Below are positions 55,085 to 64,000 of a stretch of 64,000 nt of DNA, in pieces. This stretch comes from a virus. A model generated the notes under the pieces. The model was not told the origin of the DNA. It searched no databases and saw only the letters and a program-made list of their open reading frames with translations. Positions within the stretch are counted from its first letter, which is position 1. Each line of letters opens with the position of its first letter. The stretch covers positions 1 to 64,000 of IMG/VR virus record IMGVR_UViG_3300020189_000013; one strand, written 5' to 3'. The position numbers and the translations under genes are program-made.

Positions 55085-58000
55085 TTAATAAATCCGCTCG
55101 AACAATACAAAGAAGTCTTCAACAGGCACTCCGTTTATTTCAGATATACCACGAGCTTCTAGACTCACGAGTATATTTTCACGCACTTGCGTTCCTACGT
55201 GCACTTTCTTAATAGCAGAAGGCGATATCGCGCCTTTAACAAGAATCTCGTACGCGTCGAATGAAGTCATTTCATTGTACGGATCTCTCTCCGACCGAGC
55301 GCCAAATCTGTCAGTCTCGTTTGCCCATATGTCTAACCGACTGAGAATGACGTCTGGATCAAGTTCAAACGCGTAGTTTGTAGTCGAGTACGTCGATGTC
55401 GGGTCCATTTGAATAGATCTCGGGGTAGCTCTAGAAATGTACGCGTATTCAGCAGAGCCAGTTCCGTAGTCGGCGTACGACGACTGGCCTTCGATGCCTA
55501 TGCCGGAATCAAATCTCTTTCTAGAACTGACAATGCCAGGTACTCCCGCGCCTATATCATCTGGCTCACTAAGCCCGAGCACTCGAAGAACTACCTTTGC
55601 GGCGGCCTCGCTCTCAGTTATCCAAGAGTCATCAAAAGTCTCTGAATAGGACGCTGGAAGATTGCCAGCGTGCCAGAACGACTCGCCGCCTCCAAGCGCG
55701 ATTCTTTTCCTTAGAGCGTCGACAAGCTCTTGAGAGTGTCGAATCTCGACCTTGCCGGTTGCAGGATCTGTTGCTACAGTGTAGTCAAAAAGACTCGGAT
55801 ACAACTGCCGCAGCTCTTGAACTATTCTATCTCTATTTGCCCCCGAGGTCGTGAACGCCGGGTTGTTGTAGTTGCCTTCTGAACTAAGAACGCTAATCGC
55901 TCTATTTTCTACAAGGAGCTCGATGTCCTGCTCTGTTGCCGGTCTTGGGTCGCGAACGCCGGCTACTTTCATTGCTAGTTCAACGACTTCACTTGAGGGA
56001 TTGTCGTCGTCAAAAAGAATACGAACTCTGTTTACGTCTGCAATAAGATTGTCAGATCCGCCCTGGACAGCTCCACCTTCTTCATTGTACAGCCCCGTGT
56101 ATGGACTACTGTATGAGCTGCCAGAAGAGGTTGTTGCAATTCTTATTGAAAAACCATCTCCTTGATACACGAGCTCTTGCATAGATCTATCAAGGTAGAG
56201 TCTTCCGTTACCGTCTTCTTTTCTAATGTCATTTGACTCGCCTACATACTTTACGCCGTTGTCGTCGACTTGAATAAAAGTGTTGTATAGCGCGTAACCG
56301 ATCACGGTGTTTCTCATACGATCAGTGCCAGTTGAAGTGCTAACTGACCACCCGGAGTCATCGTCTCTAGCCCGCTGTTTAGCGACAGCAGTAAGTCTTT
56401 CAGCAGCCCAGGCGGTAAGTTTGAATGACATTTGTGTCTTAACTTTGTCGCTAAAGTTGCGCTTGACTCGAGATATCTCCACCTCACCGTCTTCTATGTC
56501 TGAACCATCAAACAATGTAGAAGTTGCTATCGACTTCTTGTCAGCAGAGTTGGCTATACTAATAGCTTCAGTCATAGACGGTACGTCGTCAAACGCCGAG
56601 CTCGTTAACGGAAGAACGTCTACGTCTTCTCTAAGCTCTCTCCCTGGCCCGAGGAATCGTGACGCGGCCACCCGCGCCGCTAGTGCCGGGTCTGACATAA
56701 ACAGTTTTGAGACCTTTCTAGCCGCTTCTGGGTTGTCAGCCATTATTCGTTTAATGGATTCGATGCTCTCGCGAAGAGTAGTGGCGACAGCAACCCACGA
56801 ATCTTTCCCGCCGACTGCGTTCTTTCCAATTGATGACTGATTCTTCTTACTAATTGTCCAGTCGTCTTTTACCTCGATGTCTTTAAATCTGCCGTTAATA
56901 AGAGCGTTCTTAAACTCTCCTAGTACAGCACGAACTTCAGGATCTGTCGCTTCTCCTATTGCAGCATGAAGATATATTGAAGCCCCAACTACGTCGCCTT
57001 GACTAATCATCGCGAGGGTCTGAGTTTCAATAGCCCCGTTGTACGGCTTAGCGTCTCCATCAGGAGTATCAGGTCTTCTATTATAGTTGATATCGACCGC
57101 CGCCACTCGCGCAAAATTAAGAATATCGCGGATGCGAGCGAGCTCGCCTAAGTACCCTCTCTCGCTCTTGTCAATTTCTGAAGAGTACGCGTGCCTAACA
57201 GCAGCCACTACAGCCATAGTGTTGCCCATAACTGTCTCAGGAATGCCTTGCTCATCAAAAATCTGTCTATATTCTTTTGCAAGGACCTCAGAAATTTCAT
57301 CTACCTCAAAAGGATCTTCGTTGCTGTAGTCCGTGAAATTCTTAGACATCTTTGCAGTCTCGGCGCGCGCGCGGAGTGCTTCTGAGTGTCTTTCCAAAAG
57401 CTCTGGCATGAATTCGTCGAGAGACGGGTGTAGCTCGCCGGTTCCGACCATGCGTAGGAGCTCATCAGCGGTGAAGAATTTAATTTCTGACGTCTCGTTA
57501 TCGCTGATTTTCGCGCTCTTCGCGTCTTCAGCAGAAACTGTGAAGCCAACTGTAGAGTACCGCCAGTCCTGCGTGACATCGTTCTCATGTATGAAGTCGG
57601 GGACTGTCAACGCGTTGATAGAAATTCCAATTTCCTCTGCGGTCTCTTCAATCGCGGTTGTTCTAGGGTCTTCTGCATTTCTTCTGTTTCTATGCGCTCC
57701 ACCAGGCAGACCCCACTTCCCCCCTCCTCCTGGGATCCACGTTGCTCTTTTGCCAAGAACGTACTTAACTTCTCCATCATCGTCAACAAACGAGATTAGC
57801 GCGCCGCCGGCGCCGTATCTTCCCCAAAATCTTTGCTTCTCCGCCGAGAAGAAATAACCTTCGCCAGCGCTATCTGCTCCACCGTCACCCATCGGTATAA
57901 ACATTGGTAGTAGAACATCGGGATCGTCAACGTTGACGTCGTATCTATCTATAAACGACTCCGCCACCCAGACATCGTCGTCTATCTGACTAAATTCTAC

Positions 58001-61000
58001 TCCCTTGTACGTAGCTTTTTGGAGAGGGTAGATACTCTTCTGATTTGATATTTCTCCAGAAGAATTAATGTTCTGCTCAACCCACTCGGGATCAGCATCC
58101 TCGATGTACTTTCTCCATTTACCACTTTCTACTTTGGCTTTGAGATCACCTTCAATGAAGTAAAAGACCTTGTTGGTCTGAGGAGTAGTCAACCTTCCTT
58201 CATAGTCTGGCAATATTCCAGCGTTGTCGTACGTCTCTTCAAGTTGCGAATTAAGCACTCGACTCCACGCGATGTGATGCGGGCTGCCGACACGAAATGG
58301 ATTGAGACTCTCTAGCGCTTTGACAACTATTTCCCGAGTCGGTCTAGGGTGACGAGCATCTACGAGATTTGCGTCAAGCCACTCGTCTGATGCGATTGAG
58401 TAATAGTCGCGGGCAAGTTCTTTGCTCGGGCTTTCTGAGTACGTATCGTGTTTTTCCGAGACTGCCTTTGCGATATTCTCGATAAAGAGCTGTACTTTTT
58501 GCTCGGTGAAATCAGACTGGGACTTTCCCTGCTCTTCTCTCTGACTATCTATTATTCTCAACGCTGAAATTCGGTACGAAGCATCTTCTACTGACCCTGG
58601 CTCAAACCCTGCACCTTCAATAATGGCACGTTCAGAATCTGAGAACTCGCCGGCATCAGAGTCATCACCATCGACCGGGCTATCTACATCGGAAGTTTCT
58701 GTATCTTGAGTGTTTTCTTCGAGAGATTTAACTTTTTCTTCTAAAGATTCAGATTTCTGCGACTTCACGAGCTTAACGTAGTACGAGCCGTCTCCGCGAT
58801 CTTCGACTGAGTCTACTTTGAACGAGCCGTACGCGATAACCTCTCCCTCATCCCATGTCGATAGTTCGCTTACATCTACTCCAATTGCATCTTCTCCATC
58901 GACTTCTAGAATGATGTCTCCGAATTCTTCTGATGTTTCTACGTCCTTTGAAAAAGATCGAGGCGGGATAGTAACTGTAGATCCTTCTGTTATGAAGTCC
59001 TCAGTGCTCTCATTGTTGACAATCCCTCTGTACATTTTTCCACTGTAGGGAGAAGACTCTGAAAGTCGCGTAAGTAGACGAAAGAAAGCGCCAGCAACTG
59101 ATGGCTCTTCTCCGCCTATCTGTTCTTCTCCTTGTACTAGTTTTAATTGTGATCTAAGAAGATCTCCATACGACACTGGAAGTTTGTTTTCTTGAGCAAA
59201 CTTAACAACGTCTTTCATCGAGCTAGGCTTGTCAATCTTGCTAAGCGCTCCCCCTAGATAGCGCTCCGTCGTGCCGTACCCGTCTAAAATTCCGCCGTCA
59301 AAGAATGTTAGAAACGCGACTAAGGCTCTTAGAGCTTCTTTCTTCTTTACGTCGTCAGATTCTGCAAACTCTATGCGTTCCGATACTACGTCCTTAAGAC
59401 CAATATTGTCGTCGTCTTGTAGAGCATTGGATAAGACGTCGACTAGATCGTCTAAGTACTCATTCTCTTCTTTTGAATTATTTTCTAGATACTCTTCTAA
59501 CAGCGAGATAGTTCTGTCTGCAACATCTCTAGACTGTAAGAATCCGGCCAACTCAAATTCGGATGTAAGCTCATCGTCATCGCTGTACAGAACATCATCT
59601 GGCTCGAAATTCTTAATTTTTTCAGATACTTCAGATTCAGCATCGACTGTTGGAGAATCTACAAGGTCGCTGATGTCGTAGTCTTCGTCTAGGACTATCA
59701 CCTCGTGGTATTTGCCATTGCGCGTCACATGGACTGCTGCAATTCTCTCAACGGGGACTAACTCCTCGACAACGTTGTCACCAAACTGCTCTACAAACTC
59801 TCTTGTAGTCGCCCAGTTTGTTGTCGACTTCTTTTTCTGAGCACCGACAGCGCGAAACAACGGAACGGTGTCACCATACTGCGAACGAAGAGCTTCTCTA
59901 GTCGCCTTAAAGGCGTCGTAAAAATCTTGTGGCGATGTTTCTGGATCATCGCCGTCCATAATTTTGTCTACGTCTGTATCAGCATTGAAAAATACTCCGG
60001 AGGCAGCACTCTTTATTGCCGTGTACACTCCTTTATTTTTGAACAGATCTTTGTATGCGGCCAAGTTAGTTTCTGGAGAAAGAGTGCTCAGCCTTTCAGC
60101 AGCATCAGCGACGTCTTCTACTGATGCTTTTGCGTCTTTTCTTCTATCGAAACGTAGCTCATTTATTCTTTTTGATAACGCGACGTACTCTTCGGCTTCT
60201 TCCCTTGTTAGTCCACCTTTGGCCTCAAAGACTTTGATTCTTTCTTTAAGCTGCTTTTCCTCAGCGAGAGCGTCGTTGTTTGGCGCCCCCTCAGGGGCGT
60301 CAACTTTTGGGGAATCACCAACAACTGCAATAGCGTCGGATCGACGTATTGTTGTTTCAAAGCCACTCGGTGGACTAATCGTAATGAACGTATCGTCTGG
60401 CGACGTCTGACCAATTTCTTCTCGAAGAAGATCTTTGATCGTCTCATCGTCTGCCGTATACTCCGGATTCTCAGAATCTCGTAAAGCTTCTGTGATGTTT
60501 TTTGAAGCTTGCGCCACGTCGGTACCAGGAGACTCAGGACGATCAGACTCCTCGCCTGTCCAGGCGTCATCTCTTCTATTGTCCTCGACGTTTTCACGAA
60601 GAGCCTCTGTAGTTCCGGCTGGCGCTTCGCCCGAGTCCCCGCTGTCGTCTGGCTTTGGAGACGGCGGCTCGACACCCATCGGACCTTCACCGTCATCGTC
60701 GCCCATCTTACGAAGTTCTTCGAGCTGCGAGTCAAGGTTCTTCGGCTTCTTGCCTTCAGGAACCTTACCGCTGTCAATCCACGGCGAGTTGTCGTCGCCG
60801 TCCTTGATTACTGTAAGCGCAGTTGTGCCTTTACTGTCGATGTACTTCTTAGGACCATAGCTCTTCTTCGCTTTTTCACCAAGCTTGTCTGGGTCGCGAT
60901 GATCAATGTCCTTAAGAATGTAGACATTGACGTATCCGCCACTTTCGTTGTACCGAACAACTGTGCCGGCATAGCCCCACTTATCTCGAACTCGCATCCC

Positions 61001-64000
61001 AGGCTTGATGAACACGCCGTCCTTACTAAACCCAAGACCGCTACCCTCTGGCGGAAGACCCTTGCCAATCTCAGCAGGTCCATACACCGAGCCGTCAAGA
61101 ATTCTTCTTGCGTCACGCACTGATCCGTGCGCAAAGTCGTAGTCGAGCTTTGTCTTGCCAGTCGAGGTAGAGAACTCGTCAAGCCCGTCCTCCTCGTTGC
61201 GCAAACGAGATACTGCCTCGCTGAGAGAAATCTTCCCGTCGGTGTAGTCTGAAATCGCGTCAATCGCTCTTTGAAGAGCGTCCTTGAACTTCTTACCAGT
61301 TGAGCCCTTGCTATAGATATCGTCCTTAACCATCTCAAGGTCGTCTGTGGCTTCTGACAAGTCGTCGCCGAATGTCTTCTGGGTCTTAGGATCAAACGCG
61401 ACTTCTTCAATGATTGCGCCAGATGTGTCAACCGGAGCCTCGTCTGGAGAAGGAGGCGGCAGCGGCATGTCACCTTCGAGAGCCTCAGGAGACTCCGGAG
61501 TCCCGCCTGGCGCGACTTCGTCACGTGTCTCAGCAACTTCTTCGCTCGCTGAGAGTCTTGAGTCAACGACCTCGCCAACGCGTTCGTTGTACATCTCGAC
61601 GATTTCTTCTTGAGTCGGGGCAGTCCCGATTGACTGACCGTCAACCCACGCTTCCCAGGTGTCTGAGAACATCTGTCGAATGTAGCTATTTTCGCTTCCG
61701 ACAGCGTCAAGCTCGCCTTCACCGAGATCTTCAAGATTGTACTTCGCTACTTCAGCGGCGCGACGCTCTGGGTCGATCTCCACGGGTACTGGCGGAGCTT
61801 CTGGAGCTTCTGGAGCTTCTGGGACATCAGCCTCAGGAGCGCTAGGCAGATTGGGCGACTCGTCTGCTTCAGTTGTATATCCGTAGATGTACTCAAGAGA
61901 GCCTGGATCAAGTTGTTTCTGCGCGCGTGTAACAGCAACGTACGCAAGACGCAGCTCTTCATCCGCTGGCATAATTGTTGCGCCAGTTTCGCCGTCGACT
62001 CTTGGTCCTCTGAAGTCATCGCCAATACGAACACGATCCCACTCGAGACCTTTAGCTCTGTGCGCCGTGCTAACTACGACGTCAGGTCTGTCCGCTGATC
62101 CGTCGCCAGCAAGCTTCGAGCGAAGCTCATTCAATGTCCGCGCGCGGTTGTCGTCGCCCTTGATTGAGCGCACCCAGCTCTTGTCAGCGGCGTTCCACTT
62201 AAATCCGAGAGCCTTGATCGACTCTTTAGTGTCAAATGTTTTTCCGGAGAGTTTTACTCTGTCTCCAGAAACCTCGAACATAACGCCATTAGCAACTTCG
62301 CCAGACGAACCGCTCGCAACTTCTGATGGCATAAGCGGCGGCGCGCTCGGAAGCTCGTCAGATGACACGTCAGCGTTAGTAGTGTACGGGATTAGACGAC
62401 CTAGCATGTCGTACAGTCCGTCGACGCCTTCGCTGTCTACAAGATCGACAAGAAATTCCAGCTTCTTATTGTCTTCGTCTTCGAGAGACTTGACAACTTC
62501 ATCCCACGACGAGAACGGCGCAAGATCTTCGTGCATCTGCGGTCGATCGTCTAGTCTTGCCCCAGACTTCAACCAATCAGCGTGGCGAACAAATCTCTCT
62601 AGGTCTTCTTTAAACGACTTAGTTACACCGACTTTTCTTCCAGCCTCGAGCTCTCTGTAGATTTCTCGAACTGCGCCGGCGTTTGAGCGAACAAGAACCG
62701 CGTCAGCATCGGGCATGCCCCCTCTCGGGAGGATCTTGCCGTCTGGGCCGCCGCCTTCGATTCTGTAGTCCGAACCAAGAGCTGCTAAGAACCTGTTACC
62801 GATTCCGGCTATCTGCGGGCCGAATCTCCAAGACTTTGTTAATGGCAGATCATTCGGAGCACTGATTTTTTGTAGCTCGTCTTCAGCACCGCGGAAACCG
62901 TAGATCGCTTGATTACCGTCTCCAACGTACACAACCTGCGCGGTCTGATCTGCAATGACCTTTCCGATTACAGGGTTGATGTCCTGTGCTTCGTCAAAGA
63001 AGATGACATCGGCTTTGTAGTCAAGTCCGGAGCCGTCGGCAGATAGATCAGGGCGAGACAACGCCCAGATCTTCGTCGCGTGGTTGTTGTTGAACGGAAG
63101 AACGCCACTCGGGCTCTTAAGATCGTCCCAAATTTCTCCGGCCTTAGCAATCCATTCGTCTGGGACGTTGTCAAACTCGAAGTGCTGAGGGCCAATCTCA
63201 TCATCGGCGCTAATCGTATAGTTTGTGACCGCCTTATTGATCGCGCGATACACCTGAGTAGCCGTCATGTCCTTGTCTGGCTCGTCTGGGCTTGGCTGCC
63301 CAGTTATTCCGAGGTCATTGGCAAGTTTACTTGGCTTGTTGTTGAAGCGGTTTTTCTTACGCTTGTCTGTGAGACTCGAGCCAATTGCTCTCCACGCGAT
63401 TGAGTCGCCAGTACGTGACTCAACGTTGCCTGGCATTGTCGCATCAGCCTCGAGCTGAATTGACTTGTTGAACGCGACGTACGCTATTCTCTTCTTAGGC
63501 TGCTCTTTCTTCAAGCGCCTTGCAATAAGCTTAAGAGTGCTCGTCTTACCAGTCCCGGCAAGAGCACGAACAACAACATTTTCACCAGTAAGCACGGCGT
63601 CAACAACATCGCGCTGTTGAGCCGTCGGTGGGAACTTCTCGTCAGCGTAGGGATCCTTGACGTTTACGCCATCTTTCTCAGGACGCTCAACAACTCCGTC
63701 ATCAAGAGCATCTGCCATTGAGACGTTGCTGTCTGTTGCGCCGCCAGGTACGCCTTCGGGGTCTACAATCGACTCGTCTGGAGTCGCATTGTTGATCATG
63801 TCGTCTGGGTCTGGCACGTCGCACGGGCCTTCTCCATCACCGACTGCCGCTGTGATGCCGGCGCCGCCGCAGTTCCACGCGGCCGCTACGGCCTTAGCGG
63901 CTTCGTAGTCAGCGAGCTCGTCCTTGTACACCGACATTGCAGCGTCGTACTCTGCGCGGTCTTGGGCGATCTTTTCAGCCTCACGGCCATCGAACGACTC
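55085..64000 (-). CDS. Giant polyvalent-type protein (helicase + ART-like + Nudix), 5' end outside window, >2,970 aa
   Basis: The reading frame is open to the window edge, so the start is missing. Numbering from Met at 63937: 105-700, UvrD/Rep-type SF1 helicase (Walker A ALAGTGKTST 125-134, Walker B FFDEAQD ~314, VGDGNQAIYGFRGA ~340, TAHRAKGLEW ~626, AYVAVTRAQ ~665), interrupted by a TFDTKESIKALGFKWN module. About 1,300-1,415, a first ADP-ribosyltransferase-like domain (PLFRAVGA, NWATTREF, YHEVIVLDE). About 1,520-1,725, a second (MYRGI, PPRSFSKD, DEGEVIAYGS: R-S-ExE). About 2,040-2,150, Nudix (GLPGGAH...AIEETAEEIGI). The C-terminus has a possible third ART-like region (FWHAGNLPAS ~2,755). It fits phage polyvalent proteins packaged in the head. 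Confidence 0.75.
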   Translation of the reverse strand, partial: ESFDGREAEKIAQDRAEYDAAMSVYKDELADYEAAKAVAAAWNCGGAGITAAVGDGEGPCDVPDPDDMINNATPDESIVDPEGVPGGATDSNVSMADALDDGVVERPEKDGVNVKDPYADEKFPPTAQQRDVVDAVLTGENVVVRALAGTGKTSTLKLIARRLKKEQPKKRIAYVAFNKSIQLEADATMPGNVESRTGDSIAWRAIGSSLTDKRKKNRFNNKPSKLANDLGITGQPSPDEPDKDMTATQVYRAINKAVTNYTISADDEIGPQHFEFDNVPDEWIAKAGEIWDDLKSPSGVLPFNNNHATKIWALSRPDLSADGSGLDYKADVIFFDEAQDINPVIGKVIADQTAQVVYVGDGNQAIYGFRGAEDELQKISAPNDLPLTKSWRFGPQIAGIGNRFLAALGSDYRIEGGGPDGKILPRGGMPDADAVLVRSNAGAVREIYRELEAGRKVGVTKSFKEDLERFVRHADWLKSGARLDDRPQMHEDLAPFSSWDEVVKSLEDEDNKKLEFLVDLVDSEGVDGLYDMLGRLIPYTTNADVSSDELPSAPPLMPSEVASGSSGEVANGVMFEVSGDRVKLSGKTFDTKESIKALGFKWNAADKSWVRSIKGDDNRARTLNELRSKLAGDGSADRPDVVVSTAHRAKGLEWDRVRIGDDFRGPRVDGETGATIMPADEELRLAYVAVTRAQKQLDPGSLEYIYGYTTEADESPNLPSAPEADVPEAPEAPEAPPVPVEIDPERRAAEVAKYNLEDLGEGELDAVGSENSYIRQMFSDTWEAWVDGQSIGTAPTQEEIVEMYNERVGEVVDSRLSASEEVAETRDEVAPGGTPESPEALEGDMPLPPPSPDEAPVDTSGAIIEEVAFDPKTQKTFGDDLSEATDDLEMVKDDIYSKGSTGKKFKDALQRAIDAISDYTDGKISLSEAVSRLRNEEDGLDEFSTSTGKTKLDYDFAHGSVRDARRILDGSVYGPAEIGKGLPPEGSGLGFSKDGVFIKPGMRVRDKWGYAGTVVRYNESGGYVNVYILKDIDHRDPDKLGEKAKKSYGPKKYIDSKGTTALTVIKDGDDNSPWIDSGKVPEGKKPKNLDSQLEELRKMGDDDGEGPMGVEPPSPKPDDSGDSGEAPAGTTEALRENVEDNRRDDAWTGEESDRPESPGTDVAQASKNITEALRDSENPEYTADDETIKDLLREEIGQTSPDDTFITISPPSGFETTIRRSDAIAVVGDSPKVDAPEGAPNNDALAEEKQLKERIKVFEAKGGLTREEAEEYVALSKRINELRFDRRKDAKASVEDVADAAERLSTLSPETNLAAYKDLFKNKGVYTAIKSAASGVFFNADTDVDKIMDGDDPETSPQDFYDAFKATREALRSQYGDTVPLFRAVGAQKKKSTTNWATTREFVEQFGDNVVEELVPVERIAAVHVTRNGKYHEVIVLDEDYDISDLVDSPTVDAESEVSEKIKNFEPDDVLYSDDDELTSEFELAGFLQSRDVADRTISLLEEYLENNSKEENEYLDDLVDVLSNALQDDDNIGLKDVVSERIEFAESDDVKKKEALRALVAFLTFFDGGILDGYGTTERYLGGALSKIDKPSSMKDVVKFAQENKLPVSYGDLLRSQLKLVQGEEQIGGEEPSVAGAFFRLLTRLSESSPYSGKMYRGIVNNESTEDFITEGSTVTIPPRSFSKDVETSEEFGDIILEVDGEDAIGVDVSELSTWDEGEVIAYGSFKVDSVEDRGDGSYYVKLVKSQKSESLEEKVKSLEENTQDTETSDVDSPVDGDDSDAGEFSDSERAIIEGAGFEPGSVEDASYRISALRIIDSQREEQGKSQSDFTEQKVQLFIENIAKAVSEKHDTYSESPSKELARDYYSIASDEWLDANLVDARHPRPTREIVVKALESLNPFRVGSPHHIAWSRVLNSQLEETYDNAGILPDYEGRLTTPQTNKVFYFIEGDLKAKVESGKWRKYIEDADPEWVEQNINSSGEISNQKSIYPLQKATYKGVEFSQIDDDVWVAESFIDRYDVNVDDPDVLLPMFIPMGDGGADSAGEGYFFSAEKQRFWGRYGAGGALISFVDDDGEVKYVLGKRATWIPGGGGKWGLPGGAHRNRRNAEDPRTTAIEETAEEIGISINALTVPDFIHENDVTQDWRYSTVGFTVSAEDAKSAKISDNETSEIKFFTADELLRMVGTGELHPSLDEFMPELLERHSEALRARAETAKMSKNFTDYSNEDPFEVDEISEVLAKEYRQIFDEQGIPETVMGNTMAVVAAVRHAYSSEIDKSERGYLGELARIRDILNFARVAAVDINYNRRPDTPDGDAKPYNGAIETQTLAMISQGDVVGASIYLHAAIGEATDPEVRAVLGEFKNALINGRFKDIEVKDDWTISKKNQSSIGKNAVGGKDSWVAVATTLRESIESIKRIMADNPEAARKVSKLFMSDPALAARVAASRFLGPGRELREDVDVLPLTSSAFDDVPSMTEAISIANSADKKSIATSTLFDGSDIEDGEVEISRVKRNFSDKVKTQMSFKLTAWAAERLTAVAKQRARDDDSGWSVSTSTGTDRMRNTVIGYALYNTFIQVDDNGVKYVGESNDIRKEDGNGRLYLDRSMQELVYQGDGFSIRIATTSSGSSYSSPYTGLYNEEGGAVQGGSDNLIADVNRVRILFDDDNPSSEVVELAMKVAGVRDPRPATEQDIELLVENRAISVLSSEGNYNNPAFTTSGANRDRIVQELRQLYPSLFDYTVATDPATGKVEIRHSQELVDALRKRIALGGGESFWHAGNLPASYSETFDDSWITESEAAAKVVLRVLGLSEPDDIGAGVPGIVSSRKRFDSGIGIEGQSSYADYGTGSAEYAYISRATPRSIQMDPTSTYSTTNYAFELDPDVILSRLDIWANETDRFGARSERDPYNEMTSFDAYEILVKGAISPSAIKKVHVGTQVRENILVSLEARGISEINGVPVEDFFVLFERIY

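Noticed and set aside
60808-61734. Long - strand ORF of 308 aa overlapping the giant gene
   Set aside because: It is in another frame of the same strand, is Arg/Ser/Thr-rich low-complexity sequence, and overlaps the clear helicase/linker reading frame fully. A shadow ORF.
1-64000. tRNA genes, CRISPR arrays, insertion sequences
   Set aside because: The intergenic gaps are almost all under 130 nt and hold no cloverleaf-like sequence; there are no regularly spaced direct repeats with unique spacers; no transposase or terminal inverted repeats were seen.
1-64000. Integrase, repressor, holin, endolysin, terminase or portal
   Set aside because: I looked for their usual motifs and did not find any. 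They are probably outside the window, so nothing is concluded about lifestyle from this alone.

Overview
This 64 kb window is part of a tailed bacteriophage (Caudoviricetes, siphovirus-like) genome. The ends are not natural: the last gene runs off the right edge, and an upstream stop codon overlaps the first gene. A WhiB-family regulator, an MSMEG_6728-like protein, a DUF6378-like protein, and capsid and tail proteins of actinobacteriophage type point to an actinobacterial host. The tail-fibre accessory proteins (MAHYA... type) resemble those of aquatic phages. I see no integrase or repressor. Terminase, portal, holin and endolysin are also absent and are presumably outside the window.

Layout. 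(1) 1-15.0 kb, + strand: a tail-fibre/adhesin locus. One N-terminal anchor (MAIDFP...W.WNGT.W) occurs six times. It is combined with four glycine-rich adhesin-like products, two large propeller-like repeat proteins (12 and 18 repeats, closed every six by an HGGL motif) and small MAHYA-type accessory proteins. Two truncated gene remnants mark past recombination. (2) 15.1-20.2 kb, +: distal-tail (Dit-like), baseplate/Gp37-like and C-terminal fibre genes. (3) 20.2-35.9 kb, +: nucleotide metabolism, replication and DNA modification. In order: a deoxynucleotide kinase fused to a UDG-like domain, a dCMP-hydroxymethylase-like thymidylate synthase homologue, two deaminases, family A DNA polymerase, RuvC-like nuclease, SNF2-type helicase, Cas4/RecB-like nuclease, Sak4-like ATPase, ssDNA-binding protein, two paralogous glycosyltransferase-like proteins, a dUTPase/dCTPase/MazG-like protein, a C5-cytosine methyltransferase, a DNA-glycosylase-family protein and WhiB. 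(4) 35.9-64 kb, - strand: the head and tail morphogenesis operon, reading right to left. It holds a giant multidomain protein (more than 2,950 aa), a 1,375-aa capsid-protease fusion, the capsid protein(s), major tail protein, connectors, frameshifted tail-assembly chaperones, tape measure and a fibre protein. The two transcription blocks converge at 35.87 kb.

Two systems stand out. The first is a candidate T4-like cytosine hypermodification pathway in a probable actinophage: dCTP/dUTP pyrophosphatase-like, dCMP hydroxymethylase, kinase, DNA polymerase, two candidate DNA glycosyltransferases. The second is a giant polyvalent-type protein in the head operon that joins an SF1 helicase, at least two ADP-ribosyltransferase-like domains and a Nudix domain. 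It is a candidate for packaging in the capsid and injection with the DNA. A ~60-residue module (S.NVATLTTS..H....G) has also spread into four unrelated structural proteins. All functional calls come from reading motifs; no database search was run.
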